This document shows, piece by piece, positions 11,965 through 19,693 of a stretch of DNA of 40,897 bases. This stretch comes from Halarchaeum acidiphilum MH1-52-1 (lineage in GTDB: Archaea; Halobacteriota; Halobacteria; Halobacteriales; Halobacteriaceae), in the NCBI RefSeq assembly GCF_000474235.1, contig NZ_BATA01000016.1, positions 1 through 40,897 of the forward strand. The letters run 5' to 3'. Below the pieces are notes generated by a model. The model did no database searches. It was not told the origin of the DNA and worked only from the letters and a program-made list of their open reading frames with translations. The position numbers were made by a program, and so were the translations under genes. Numbering within the stretch: the stretch's first letter is position 1; every line of letters starts with the position of its first letter.

Positions 11965-12438
11965 TTACTCGTCGCCGTCGCCCTGCTGTTGGGACTGCTG
12001 CATCTGCTGTTGCATCATCTGTTGTTGGGCCTGCTGGGCCTGCTGTTCGAGCTGCGCGCTCTCCTCCTCGACTTCGGTGATCTCCTCGCGCACCTCGTCG
12101 ATGCGCTCGTCGACCGTCCCCTTCTTCGTCTCCAGACTCTCGACGGCGCCCTCCTCGGTGCGCTCGGCCGCGTAGTCCGCGCCGAGATCGACGATGACCT
12201 CGTCGATGTCCTCGACTTCCGCGCGGACGTACGCGCCGCCGCCGACCGGCACCTGCACCATCGAGCCGGTCTCGATGGTGCCGAGCGCCTCGATTGCCTC
12301 GTCGATCTCTCGCTTCTCCGCCTGCAGATCCTCGACCTCGGCCTCGAGTTCCGCCTGTTCCTCCTCGAGAGCCTGAATCTGCTGGGAGAGTTCCTGTAGC
12401 TGCTGTCGACCGCCGCCGCCGCCGCCTCCGAGACTCAT
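11965..12438 (-). CDS. pfdA: Prefoldin subunit alpha (157 aa)
   Basis: This is one of two subunits of hexameric prefoldin, a jellyfish-shaped holdase that passes unfolded proteins to the thermosome. It has an N-terminal coiled coil (LQELSQQIQALEEEQAELEA), the central beta hairpins (MVQVPVGGGAYVRA) and a C-terminal coiled coil. It ends in a Gln-rich tail (AQQAQQQMMQQQMQQSQQQ). The start is the ATG at 12438 (MSLGGGGGGG), because the family begins here and a TATA-like AGATACTTCC lies at about 12465-12474. A longer frame upstream is not supported. The next gene upstream is eif6, 91 bases away. Confidence 0.93.
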   Translation of the reverse strand: MSLGGGGGGGRQQLQELSQQIQALEEEQAELEAEVEDLQAEKREIDEAIEALGTIETGSMVQVPVGGGAYVRAEVEDIDEVIVDLGADYAAERTEEGAVESLETKKGTVDERIDEVREEITEVEEESAQLEQQAQQAQQQMMQQQMQQSQQQGDGDE

Positions 12439-12529
12439 GCGTGAAACCGGGGCCGCGAGCGGGAAGTATCTTCGGATCCCCGGAGAAAGCGGCGGCGCAG
12501 GCCCGCGAGAACGAAAGGCGGAGAGAAGT

Positions 12530-13192
12530 CTAGATGTAGCCGAGGGCGTCCTCGATGCGACCGAGTTCGGGACCGGTCGTGTCCTCACCGACCACGTAGC
12601 CGTGCGCGTTGGCGACGAGACCGGAGCCGACGAGCGGGGCGCCGTAGTTGATCGTGCCGATGTCGGCGGGGACGCCGAGAACGTCCTCGAGCGCGTCTAG
12701 CTCGTCGTCGGTCGTCTTCGGGTGACAGAGGACGCCGTCGTTCGTCGCGACGGCGGCCGTTCCGACGGTCTCGACGTCCGCGATGCGTCCACGCGTCACG
12801 GGGACGTCGAGGGTGTCCTTTACGACCTGCACGGCCTCGCGGTCGAGGTCCGGGTGGACGTAGGCGCCCGTGTCGTTCGCGAGGACGACGTTGCCGGCGG
12901 CGTTGACGCGTCCCGGGAGCGATCCGACGCGCAGGCCGGTCTCCTCGGCGATGCGCTCGCGCTCCCGGTCGCGGACGCGGCCGCTGACGAGGAGTCCCGA
13001 CCCGTTGCCGGCGGCGAGCGAGCCGACGGTGCTCGATCCGCCGATCGTCGTGCGGACCGCGGGCACCGCCAACTCGTCCGCGACCGAGTCGACGAGCTCG
13101 TCGCCGAGGTCTGGACGGACGAGCACGCAGTCGTCGGTCGCACGAGCGAACACGCCCACGTACGGCGATCCGGAGAACGAAGCGCGAAGCAA
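12530..13192 (-). CDS. eif6: Translation initiation factor 6, aIF6 (220 aa)
   Basis: aIF6 binds the 50S subunit and blocks premature joining with 30S. The protein shows the repeated pentein modules of the family: the N-terminal [13 protein letters not shown], then [31 protein letters not shown] and [17 protein letters not shown]. Its 220 residues match the normal archaeal length. The start at 13192 follows the L31e stop at 13200 by 7 bases, so rpl39e, rpl31e and eif6 form one transcript. The protein ends with the usual short helix ([11 protein letters not shown]). Confidence 0.96.
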   Translation of the reverse strand: MLRASFSGSPYVGVFARATDDCVLVRPDLGDELVDSVADELAVPAVRTTIGGSSTVGSLAAGNGSGLLVSGRVRDRERERIAEETGLRVGSLPGRVNAAGNVVLANDTGAYVHPDLDREAVQVVKDTLDVPVTRGRIADVETVGTAAVATNDGVLCHPKTTDDELDALEDVLGVPADIGTINYGAPLVGSGLVANAHGYVVGEDTTGPELGRIEDALGYI

Positions 13193-13199
13193 GGCGGGG

Positions 13200-13481
13200 T
13201 TACTCGTCGGCGTGCTCGGCCTCGACGACCGTCTCGCCCTCCTCCTCGAAGCGAGCGGCGCGCACGCGGAGCTTTCGCGGCGGGTTCTTGTTCGAGCGCG
13301 ACCAGATGGCCTCGTTGATGGAGGGATCGAGGCGGACTTCGTCCTCGTCGGCGGCGAAGTGCTTCGCGAGGTGCTCGCGGACGAGCGTCGCGGCCTTCCC
13401 GGCGCGCTCGTGCTTCGCTACGGCCTGCAGATCGCGCAGCGGGACGGTGACGATGCGCTCCTCGAAGTCGCTGGCGCTCAT
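13200..13481 (-). CDS. rpl31e: 50S ribosomal protein L31e (93 aa)
   Basis: L31e sits near the exit tunnel of the large subunit. Recognisable segments are [26 protein letters not shown] and the family signature region [22 protein letters not shown] (spanning about residues 52-74). The C-terminal tail is acidic, as expected in a salt-in organism. The ATG at 13481 lies 2 bases after the L39e stop, so the two genes are tightly coupled. Confidence 0.96.
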   Translation of the reverse strand: MSASDFEERIVTVPLRDLQAVAKHERAGKAATLVREHLAKHFAADEDEVRLDPSINEAIWSRSNKNPPRKLRVRAARFEEEGETVVEAEHADE

Positions 13482-13483
13482 CG

Positions 13484-13636
13484 TTACTCGTCCGTGTCGC
13501 TACGCCGCCAGTGGCGGCGCTTCGGGTTTCGCTGCACGTCGCGGTCCGTCTTCATCATGACCCACGCCGGGACGCGACTGTTCTGGCGCTCCAGCTTCGC
13601 CAGCCGCTTCTTCTTCGCCTTGGACTTCTTGCCCAT
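13484..13636 (-). CDS. rpl39e: 50S ribosomal protein L39e (50 aa)
   Basis: This is a 50-residue basic protein beginning [19 protein letters not shown] and containing [19 protein letters not shown] and KRRHWRRS. It is the typical L39e that lines the ribosome exit tunnel. It is the first gene of the rpl39e-rpl31e-eif6 operon. The ATG at 13636 lies about 30 bases after a good TATA box. Confidence 0.95.
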   Translation of the reverse strand: MGKKSKAKKKRLAKLERQNSRVPAWVMMKTDRDVQRNPKRRHWRRSDTDE

Positions 13637-13663
13637 AGTGGTACGAACGTTCAGCCGCCGCAC

Positions 13664-13672
13664 TTAAAACGT
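13664..13672 (-). promoter_or_regulatory. Promoter of the rpl39e-rpl31e-eif6 operon
   Basis: Read on the minus strand the box is GTTTTAAGT, a strong haloarchaeal TATA element. It lies 28-36 bases before the L39e ATG at 13636, which predicts a very short or absent leader. Confidence 0.65.
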
Positions 13673-13741
13673 TGTTCTTCTCGCCCGGCCTCTCGGGGGG
13701 TCGCCCGACCAGTTAAGGGCCTGTGCGCGGACACCCCGTGT

Positions 13742-14182
13742 ATGGCCAACGAAGACGCCGAACTGGAACACGATCTGCTCTCCGACGAGGCTCGCGAGCG
13801 CCTGCGCATCATCGCCCGCACCGCGCTCGGCGACAGCCTCCGCTCGGTGACGTACTTCAACCACACCGACTACGAGCAGGTCTATCTCCGCTCGGATCTC
13901 CAGCGCGACGCCGACCTCTCCGCGTTCATCGGCGCCGAGTGGCAGTCCTTTCAGCTCACGCAGGACGCCTACGAGGGTAGCGAACTCGGGGAGTACGACT
14001 ACACCATCCGCGCGTTCACCAACGGCTACCTCCTGCGCGTCACCACCGATCGCGAGGGGGTCTTCCTCACGACGGACGGCCTGACGATGACGGACGTCGA
14101 GTCCTGCGCGACCGCGCTCGAGGAGACCCTCGAACACTGGCGCGAGGGGAACCTCGGCGAGATCGAGGACGCAGCGGAGTAG
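13742..14182 (+). CDS. Haloarchaeal conserved protein, DUF7522-like (146 aa)
   Basis: The protein is acidic, with no membrane segment or cysteine cluster apart from a single Cys near the end. It contains LRIIARTALGDSLRSVTYFN and EYDYTIRAFTNGYLLRV, and ends with a helix (CATALEETLEHWREGN). I recognise it as a haloarchaea-restricted family (DUF7522, from memory) of unknown function, predicted alpha/beta. A TATA-like AGTTAAGG (13711-13718) lies 24-31 bases before the ATG. It is divergent from the L39e operon and convergent with thpR: its stop at 14180-14182 almost touches the thpR stop. Confidence 0.75.
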   Translation: MANEDAELEHDLLSDEARERLRIIARTALGDSLRSVTYFNHTDYEQVYLRSDLQRDADLSAFIGAEWQSFQLTQDAYEGSELGEYDYTIRAFTNGYLLRVTTDREGVFLTTDGLTMTDVESCATALEETLEHWREGNLGEIEDAAE

Positions 14183-14183
14183 C

Positions 14184-14744
14184 TCAGCGCCCGAGCTCGA
14201 ATCGCGCTCGTGTCTCGTATTTTGGACCCTCGTTCGTGAGCGTGCTCTCCGTCAGCCGGATCGCCTCGACGCGCATCGTCCCCACTTCCGGGTCGCGTTC
14301 GCGCACGAGACGCTGCACCAGTTCCTTCCCGCCACCGTGTTTCATCCGCGCGAGCGTGACGTGCGGCGTGAACTCGTTCTCCGCGGGATCGAAGCCGGCG
14401 GCGACGGACTCGCGTTCGACCGCCTCGTGGAGCGCCGCGAGTTCGACCGCGCCCTCGCCGATTCCCGCCCAGAGCACGCTGATGTAGTCGAGACTCGGGA
14501 AGACGCCGAGTCCGCCGACCGTCGCGTCGAACGGGCCGACGCGTGAAGAGTCGACGGCGCGGTCGAGCGCGGCGACGGTCTCGTCGTACTCGTCCTCGCT
14601 CACGTCACCGAGGAACTTCAGCGTCACGTGCGTTCGCGCGGGATCGACGAAGTCGAGACCGTCCGCGCCCGCGAACCCGGTCTGTACCGCGCGGACCGCG
14701 TCGGCGAGCGATTCGGGGAGGTCGACGCTGACGAAGAGCCGCAT
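14184..14744 (-). CDS. thpR: RNA 2',3'-cyclic phosphodiesterase ThpR (186 aa)
   Basis: This is a 2H-superfamily enzyme that opens RNA 2',3'-cyclic phosphates to 2'-phosphates and was first described as a 2'-5' RNA ligase. The two catalytic HxTx motifs are HVTL at 39-42 and HVTL at 128-131. The N terminus MRLFVSVDLP is the family start. I prefer the ATG at 14744 to one 9 bases upstream, because it matches the family and lies 22 bases from the TATA-like box at 14766-14774. Possible roles are tRNA splicing or RNA repair. Confidence 0.93.
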   Translation of the reverse strand: MRLFVSVDLPESLADAVRAVQTGFAGADGLDFVDPARTHVTLKFLGDVSEDEYDETVAALDRAVDSSRVGPFDATVGGLGVFPSLDYISVLWAGIGEGAVELAALHEAVERESVAAGFDPAENEFTPHVTLARMKHGGGKELVQRLVRERDPEVGTMRVEAIRLTESTLTNEGPKYETRARFELGR

Positions 14745-14765
14745 GGGCCGCATTCGGGCGGCGTA

Positions 14766-14774
14766 GCCTTAACC
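14766..14774. promoter_or_regulatory. Shared TATA-like box between thpR and TPR gene
   Basis: The sequence GCCTTAACC is TATA-like when read either way (GGTTAAGGC on the minus strand). It is 22 bases from the thpR ATG (14744) and 23 bases from the TPR-gene ATG (14797), the only candidate box in the 52-base gap. It could serve two divergent leaderless genes. Confidence 0.45.
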
Positions 14775-14796
14775 CCGCGGGCCACCAAACTCGCCC

Positions 14797-15555
14797 ATGA
14801 CCGACCGCGAGCCGCGCGAGAGTGCGGACCACCGATTCTCCGAGGGGCAGGGGTTCGATGACCCCTACGAGGGGTTCGACCTCGATCCCCCCGAACTCGA
14901 CGTCGACCCGACGGAGGTCGATCCCGTGGACGACCGCGTGCTCGTCGACCTGCTCGACGACGCGAACATCGCCGCGGACCGAGTGGACGCCGACTCGCTC
15001 ATCGACGTCGGGCTGAGCTACATGGGCATCAACCGCTTCGAGGAGGCCGTCGACTCCTTCGAGCGCGCCGCCCGCTTCGCCGACGACGAGACGGACGAGC
15101 AGGAGGCGCGGGTGAATCAGGGCGTCGCGCACGCCGAACTCGAGGAGTGGGACGCCGCGGCGAGCGCCCATCAGGAGGCGCTCCACGTCGACGAGGACGG
15201 CCCGTTCGCCGCCGAAGCGCAGACGAATCTCGCGTATGCCCTCTGGGAGTACGGCAAGACCGAGGAAGCCTACCAACACGCGGAGGACGCCGTGCGCAAG
15301 GACAAGCGCCTCCCGCACGGCTGGTACAATCTCGGCTTCATGGAGAACGAGCAGGGGCGCCACGAGCAGGCGCTCGACGCCCTCGACAACGCGATCCGTC
15401 TCGGCTTCAAGCAGGCGGACGTCTACGAGGAGAAGTCCCGCGCGCTCGACGAACTCGGGCGCGAGGAGGAGGCGACGGACGTCGTCGAGCACGCGGAGGA
15501 GATCCGCGAACGTCAGGAGGAGCGGCTCGTCGAGCAGGAACGCCAGCGCGAATGA
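14797..15555 (+). CDS. Tetratricopeptide-repeat protein (252 aa)
   Basis: An acidic N terminus (about 1-65, many Asp/Glu/Pro) precedes four to five TPR units, for example LIDVGLSYMGINRFEEAVDSF (shown here as its first 21 positions split LIDVGLSYMG and INRFEEAVDSF), ARVNQGVAHAELEEWDAAAS, AQTNLAYALWEYGKTEEAY and GWYNLGFMENEQGRHEQALD. The C terminus is a charged helix. TPR proteins are protein-protein adaptors, and the partner is unknown. It is cytoplasmic, with no signal peptide. Its stop overlaps the DUF424 start in an ATGA, so the two are translationally coupled. The family is widespread in haloarchaea. Confidence 0.88.
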   Translation: MTDREPRESADHRFSEGQGFDDPYEGFDLDPPELDVDPTEVDPVDDRVLVDLLDDANIAADRVDADSLIDVGLSYMGINRFEEAVDSFERAARFADDETDEQEARVNQGVAHAELEEWDAAASAHQEALHVDEDGPFAAEAQTNLAYALWEYGKTEEAYQHAEDAVRKDKRLPHGWYNLGFMENEQGRHEQALDALDNAIRLGFKQADVYEEKSRALDELGREEEATDVVEHAEEIRERQEERLVEQERQRE

Positions 15556-15854
15556 GCGTTCGTCTCACCGAGCGTCGAACCGACCGCGGGCTGCTCGTCG
15601 CCGCCGCCGATACGGGGATCGTCGGCGAGACGTACGACAACGGCACCGTCTCCGTCACCGTCGAAGCGTCGTTCTACGGCGACGCGGACGCGGAGACGAC
15701 CGCCGACGAACTCACGGAGAGCCTCGGGCGCGCGAGCGTCGCGAACCTCGTCGGTGACGTCGCCGTCACCACCGCCGTCGACGCCGGCTACGTCGACGAG
15801 GCGACCGTCGTCGACCTCGGCGGCGTCCCGCACGCCCAGTACCTCCGAATGTAG
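15552..15854 (+). CDS. DUF424 family protein (100 aa)
   Basis: The 100-residue protein shows VAAADTGIVGETYDNGTVSVTV and ASFYGDADAE, then ASVANLVGDVAV and a GGVPHAQYLRM end. These match the archaeal DUF424 family, a small alpha/beta protein of unknown role sometimes found beside translation genes. The start ATG at 15552 overlaps the stop of the TPR gene (ATGA). The coupling suggests a stoichiometric or functional link with the TPR protein. No catalytic motif is evident. Confidence 0.85.
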   Translation: MSVRLTERRTDRGLLVAAADTGIVGETYDNGTVSVTVEASFYGDADAETTADELTESLGRASVANLVGDVAVTTAVDAGYVDEATVVDLGGVPHAQYLRM

Positions 15855-15957
15855 GGGATCGCGGACGCGACCCACCCGTTTCGCCCGTCCCAGACGCCGG
15901 CAACGTGCCGCCTTTTCCGAAGCTACCAAACGTCCACGCTCCCTAGCCGAGTACAAT

Positions 15958-17205
15958 ATGGGGACGCAGGAACAGAGCCCGCTCGACGTCGAGTCGCTGC
16001 GCGCTGACTTCCCGATTCTGGAACGCGAGGTCGCCGACGGCGTGCCGCTCGTCTACTTCGACAACGCCGCGACGACCCAGACGCCGACGCGGGTCGTCGA
16101 GTCCATCACGGACTACTACTACGAGTACAACTCGAACGTCCACCGGGGCATTCACCAACTGAGCCAAGAGGCCTCCATCGCCTACGAGGAGGCGCACGAC
16201 CGCATCGCCGAGTTCGTCGGCGCGTCCGGCGAGCGCGAGGAGATCGTCTTCACGAAGAACACCACGGAGTCGTTCAACCTCGTCGCCTACGCGTGGGGGC
16301 TGAACGAACTCGGAGAGGGGGATACGGTCGTTCTCACGGAGATGGAGCATCACGCCTCGCTCGTCACGTGGCAGCAGATCGCGAAGAAGACGGGTGCGTC
16401 GGTGGAATACATCCCCATCGAGGACGATGGCACGCTCGACATGGACGCCGCCGGCGACCTCATCGACGACGATACCGCGATGGTCTCCGTCGTCCACGCC
16501 TCGAACGTCCTCGGGACGATCAACCCCGTGAGCGAACTCGCGGACATGGCTCACGAGCGGGACGCGCTGATCTTCGTCGACGGCGCGCAGGCCGTCCCGA
16601 ACCGCCCCGTCGACGTCGAGGCCATCGACGCTGACTTCTACGCCTTCAGCGGGCACAAGATGGCCGGACCAACGGGTATCGGCGCGCTCTACGGCAAGCA
16701 GCACCTCCTCGAAGCGATGGATCCCTACCTCTACGGGGGCGAGATGATCAAGAAGGTCACTTACGAGGACGCGACGTGGAACGACCTCCCGTGGAAGTTC
16801 GAGGCCGGGACGCCCAGCATCTCCGAGGGCATCGCGTTCGCCGAGGCCGCCGACTACGTCGACGAGATCGGCTTGGAGCGCATCAACGCCCACGAGGACC
16901 ACGTCACCGAGTACGCCTACGACGAGCTCTCGAAGCTCGACGACGTCGAGATCTACGGCCCGCCCGCGGATCGGCGCGGCGGTCTCGTCGCGTTCAACGT
17001 CGAGGGCATCCACGCTCACGACCTCTCCAGCATCCTCAACGACTACGGCGTCGCCGTCCGCGCCGGCGACCACTGCACGCAACCCCTCCACGACACCCTC
17101 GGCGTCCCCGCCAGCATCCGCGCGTCCTTCTACCTCTACAACACCCGCGACGAGGTCGACACCCTCATCGAGGGCGTCGAGGGGGCCATCGACATCTTCG
17201 CCTGA
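15958..17205 (+). CDS. sufS: SufS-type cysteine desulfurase (415 aa)
   Basis: This is a PLP enzyme that takes sulfur from cysteine as an enzyme-bound persulfide for Fe-S cluster assembly. FDNAATTQTP lies at 34-43, and EMEHHAS (129-135) carries the PLP-stacking His. FVDGAQAVPN holds the conserved Asp and Gln, and SGHKMAGPTGIG has the PLP Lys234. The catalytic loop RAGDHCTQP places Cys373 in the SufS-type position; many homologues have HHCAQP, so Asp replaces His here. The start at 15958 fits the family N terminus. A SufU-like scaffold lies 1.1 kb downstream, and sufBCD are not in this window. Confidence 0.94.
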   Translation: MGTQEQSPLDVESLRADFPILEREVADGVPLVYFDNAATTQTPTRVVESITDYYYEYNSNVHRGIHQLSQEASIAYEEAHDRIAEFVGASGEREEIVFTKNTTESFNLVAYAWGLNELGEGDTVVLTEMEHHASLVTWQQIAKKTGASVEYIPIEDDGTLDMDAAGDLIDDDTAMVSVVHASNVLGTINPVSELADMAHERDALIFVDGAQAVPNRPVDVEAIDADFYAFSGHKMAGPTGIGALYGKQHLLEAMDPYLYGGEMIKKVTYEDATWNDLPWKFEAGTPSISEGIAFAEAADYVDEIGLERINAHEDHVTEYAYDELSKLDDVEIYGPPADRRGGLVAFNVEGIHAHDLSSILNDYGVAVRAGDHCTQPLHDTLGVPASIRASFYLYNTRDEVDTLIEGVEGAIDIFA

Positions 17206-17391
17206 CCCGTGCTGTGGCGCGGCGCACGCGTTCGCAACAGCACATCTGTCCGCCTTCGGCGGTCTTCGCGCCTCGCGGTGGCTTTGCGAGCGCGCCGCGC
17301 CTCGTTCTCCTCTCAATCCTCGTCCGACTCGGTCACCGCCGAATCCTCACGGACCCCGACCTTTATGCTCCCCCGAGTATTACGTCCTCTC

Positions 17392-17607
17392 GTGAAGGAC
17401 GTAATTACGCGCGCCGTCAACCGCGCCAAGTACGCGGCGGTCGGGGCGGCGCTCGGTGCGGGCATCGGTGGTCTGGTCAGTCGGAGCGCGGCGAGCACGG
17501 GCGGCGCCGTCGGCGCCCTCGTCGGCGCGTTCGTCGGTGAGACGAGCGTCGGCGCGAAGAGCGCGTACGCGAAGGTCGCCTCACGATTCGCCGAGACCGA
17601 GGAGTGA
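17392..17607 (+). CDS. Gly/Ala-rich small membrane-associated protein (71 aa)
   Basis: The protein is a short amphipathic start (VKDVITRAVNRAKYAAVG) and then a Gly/Ala-rich hydrophobic stretch with GxxxG-like spacing (GAALGAGIGGLVS and GGAVGALVGAFVGE), like glycine-zipper membrane proteins. I choose the GTG at 17392 over an ATG at 17365. The ATG lies inside a TATA-like TTTATGCT (17362-17369), and that box is 23-30 bases before the GTG. The function is unknown. It is convergent with the four-helix membrane protein, with 3 bases between stops. Confidence 0.7.
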   Translation: MKDVITRAVNRAKYAAVGAALGAGIGGLVSRSAASTGGAVGALVGAFVGETSVGAKSAYAKVASRFAETEE

Positions 17608-17610
17608 CGC

Positions 17611-18078
17611 CTACTCGGTTTCACCGTCACCGTCGCCGTCGCGTTTCGCCTCGTTGAGGTCGAGACAGCGCTCACCGATGGTCTCCTCGATGAGCAGGAG
17701 GAGGCTGTATCCGACGGTGGCGACGAAGCCGACGACGCCGAAGCCGAGGGGTTCGTACACCCCGAAGACGTGCTCGACCTGCATCACGGCGAGGGCGAGC
17801 AGCAGATTGCAGAACGTCGCGAAGAGGTGGACCATCTCGACGGCCGACTTGACCGAGCGTCCGTCGCGTTCGACGTCGACGAGGAGGCCGCCGAAGCTGT
17901 ACCACGTGAGCGCCGCGAAGCCCAAGAGCGACCCCGTGACGTAGCCGAGGACGCCGAGGTGACTGGGGACGCCGTATTCGGCGATGAGGAACGCGCCGGC
18001 CCCCCAGATCGTGAGCGTGTAGCCGTACGCCCACGACTCGTCGAGCAGGGTTCGCGCGAGCCGATCCCGGTGGCTCAT
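17611..18078 (-). CDS. Four-helix membrane protein of unknown function (155 aa)
   Basis: Hydrophobic segments at about 17-37, 41-62, 82-103 and 109-132 predict four transmembrane helices, with short loops and a charged C-terminal tail (NEAKRDGDGDGETE). There are no catalytic motifs. The N terminus SHRDRLARTLLDESWAYGYTLTIWG (split SHRDRLARTLLDE then SWAYGYTLTIWG) is acidic-basic mixed and likely cytoplasmic. It resembles haloarchaeal conserved integral membrane proteins without a named role. The start at 18078 is the first ATG in frame with the hydrophobic region. Confidence 0.75.
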   Translation of the reverse strand: MSHRDRLARTLLDESWAYGYTLTIWGAGAFLIAEYGVPSHLGVLGYVTGSLLGFAALTWYSFGGLLVDVERDGRSVKSAVEMVHLFATFCNLLLALAVMQVEHVFGVYEPLGFGVVGFVATVGYSLLLLIEETIGERCLDLNEAKRDGDGDGETE

Positions 18079-18104
18079 ACGTCGCGTTTTCGGGTACCAC
18101 GACC

Positions 18105-18144
18105 GTCAAGCCCCGGGGCATTCTCCTCGACCCCCTGTAAAGCT
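18105..18144. repeat. Mobile-element-end-like sequence related to the UDG insert
   Basis: The plus strand reads GTCAAGCCCC, then GGGGCATTCTCC, then CTGTAAAG. The same order with few changes occurs at 26915-26951: GTCAAGCCCC, GAGGCACTCTCC, CTGTAGAAG. Two copies of so long a non-coding match suggest a dispersed element. I infer the end of an insertion sequence or a miniature derivative, possibly IS200/IS605-like, but no transposase is present. Confidence 0.45.
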
Positions 18145-18153
18145 CGTCGACCA

Positions 18154-18180
18154 CGCGACGCCGCACAGTGCGGCGTCGCG
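18154..18180. repeat. Perfect 12-bp stem-loop in the gap before sufU
   Basis: The arms CGCGACGCCGCA (18154-18165) and TGCGGCGTCGCG (18169-18180) enclose CAG. It is one of the longest perfect stems in the window and lies between two divergent genes, so a simple terminator role is unlikely. It may belong to the element remnant at 18105. The remaining 18181-18347 shows nothing but a probable TATA-like CTTTTCCG near 18315. Confidence 0.55.
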
Positions 18181-18347
18181 GAAGTGCGAACGGCGAGAGC
18201 CGTGAGCCGCGCGGTTCGCCGCGGGTCCACCACGAGCGCCGCGACGGATCGAACCGCACGGCCGTCGGGTCCCAGCCACACGACGAACCGCCCGAGAACG
18301 CCGGCGACGGAACGCTTTTCCGCCGTACGTCCGTACACGCAGACATC

Positions 18348-18773
18348 ATGAGCATGGGTTCGGACATGTACCGCCAGCAGATCCTCGACCACTATCGCAA
18401 TCCGCGCAACCACGGGGAACTCGACGACCCCACGTTCAGTCACGAGGGGTTCAACCCCTCCTGTGGCGACGAAATCGAGTTCGACGTCGAACTCGCGGCG
18501 GACGGCGAGACGGTCGAGGACGTCGCGTTCCACGGCGACGGCTGCGCGATCAGTCAGGCCTCGGCCAGCCTGCTCTCGCAGGAACTCCCCGGGATGACGC
18601 TCGACGAGATCGACGACCTCGATCGGGACGACGTCCTCGAACTGCTCGGCGTCGAGGTGACGCCGATGCGGATCAAGTGCGCGGTGCTCGCGGAGAAGGT
18701 CGTGCAGGACGGGGCGGACATCTACCGCGGCGAGAAGGAACTCGAGGCGACGTCGACCGAGGACGACGCGTAG
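18348..18773 (+). CDS. sufU: SufU/IscU-like Fe-S cluster scaffold (141 aa)
   Basis: The three ligand cysteines of the family are present: FNPSCGDEI (Cys39, with Asp41), HGDGCAISQAS (Cys66) and RIKCAVL (Cys111). The N terminus MYRQQILDHYRNPRNHG is characteristic of SufU/NifU-N proteins. In Bacteria SufU accepts persulfide from SufS, and the nearby sufS supports a similar partnership here. The start ATG at 18348 gives MSMGSDMYRQQ; Met3 and Met7 are alternatives. The 141-residue length is normal. No sufBCD genes are nearby. Confidence 0.9.
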   Translation: MSMGSDMYRQQILDHYRNPRNHGELDDPTFSHEGFNPSCGDEIEFDVELAADGETVEDVAFHGDGCAISQASASLLSQELPGMTLDEIDDLDRDDVLELLGVEVTPMRIKCAVLAEKVVQDGADIYRGEKELEATSTEDDA

Positions 18774-18952
18774 GACTCCGCGAAGACCCCGACGCGACAC
18801 CCGACAGCGGCGTCGAGACCACGCTGTCCTCTCCTTCCGACACCGGGCGGACGGACGATCGCCGGAGCGATATCGTTTCCCCGATATGAGGCCCGATTCT
18901 CCCATGATCGGTCCATCGGGCTGTCGGGACCGCCGTCCCCCGTGGACGCCCG

Positions 18953-19543
18953 TCAGTCGTCCGCGGGATCGGCGAGCGTCGCGGCGTCAGCACTCCGAGT
19001 GCGGTCGGCGCGCGCGACGAGGCTCTCGGCGAAGGCGGTGGCCCGCTCCGCGAGCGACTCGTCGGCGAACGCCCCCCGGTCGTCGAAGGCGCCATCAACG
19101 TTCGCGATCCCGAGCTGTTCGGGGATGCAGTTCCCGTGGACGCTCCGGATCGTCGCGCGCATGTGTTCGAGCGTCGCGCCGTAGGAGGCGCCGCCGGCGA
19201 CGGCGAGGAGGCCGATCGCGGTGTCCTCGTACTCGTCGTAGCCGCAGTAGTCGTGGAAGTTCTTCAGCGTCGAGGAGATCGTTCCGTGATACACCGGCGA
19301 TCCGAAGACGACGCCGTCGGCGGCCTCGACCCGCGCGATGAGGGCGGCGGCCTCGCCCCGTTCGTCCGCCTCCCGGTCGGGGTGGTAGAGCGGGAGGGAG
19401 ACGTCGCCGAGCGCGAGCAGGTCCGTCTCGGCGCCCGCGGTCTCGCAGGCGTCGAGGACGCGTTCGACGGCGGTTCTGGTGTGACTCCCGTCGCGTCGGC
19501 TTCCGGCGACGCCGACGATGAGTGGTCCGTCCGTCATGGTCAT
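18953..19543 (-). CDS. NADPH-dependent FMN reductase family protein (196 aa)
   Basis: This has a flavodoxin-like fold. GVAGSRRDGSHTRTAV (about 11-26) is the FMN phosphate-binding loop. LPLYHPD and GVVFGSPVYHGTISSTLKNF form the second FMN-contact region typical of the FMN_red (PF03358) family. LLAVAGGASYGATLEHMRA follows. Such enzymes reduce flavins, quinones, azo dyes or metals; the substrate cannot be told from sequence. The start is the ATG at 19543 or 19537 (MTMTDG). It is divergent from the phosphohexomutase gene. Confidence 0.88.
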   Translation of the reverse strand: MTMTDGPLIVGVAGSRRDGSHTRTAVERVLDACETAGAETDLLALGDVSLPLYHPDREADERGEAAALIARVEAADGVVFGSPVYHGTISSTLKNFHDYCGYDEYEDTAIGLLAVAGGASYGATLEHMRATIRSVHGNCIPEQLGIANVDGAFDDRGAFADESLAERATAFAESLVARADRTRSADAATLADPADD

Positions 19544-19693
19544 CGTTTCGCTTCCGGGCGACTTACGGGCATTGATCGATCGGCCGCGTGCGGCCCGAAC
19601 GACGCCGATATCAGTCGGGTTTCTTGATTCGTTTCGCGGGTCCGGATTCGTCCGACCACAGTCGTTTTGCCGCCGGCGGCGGGAGTGTGCGCT

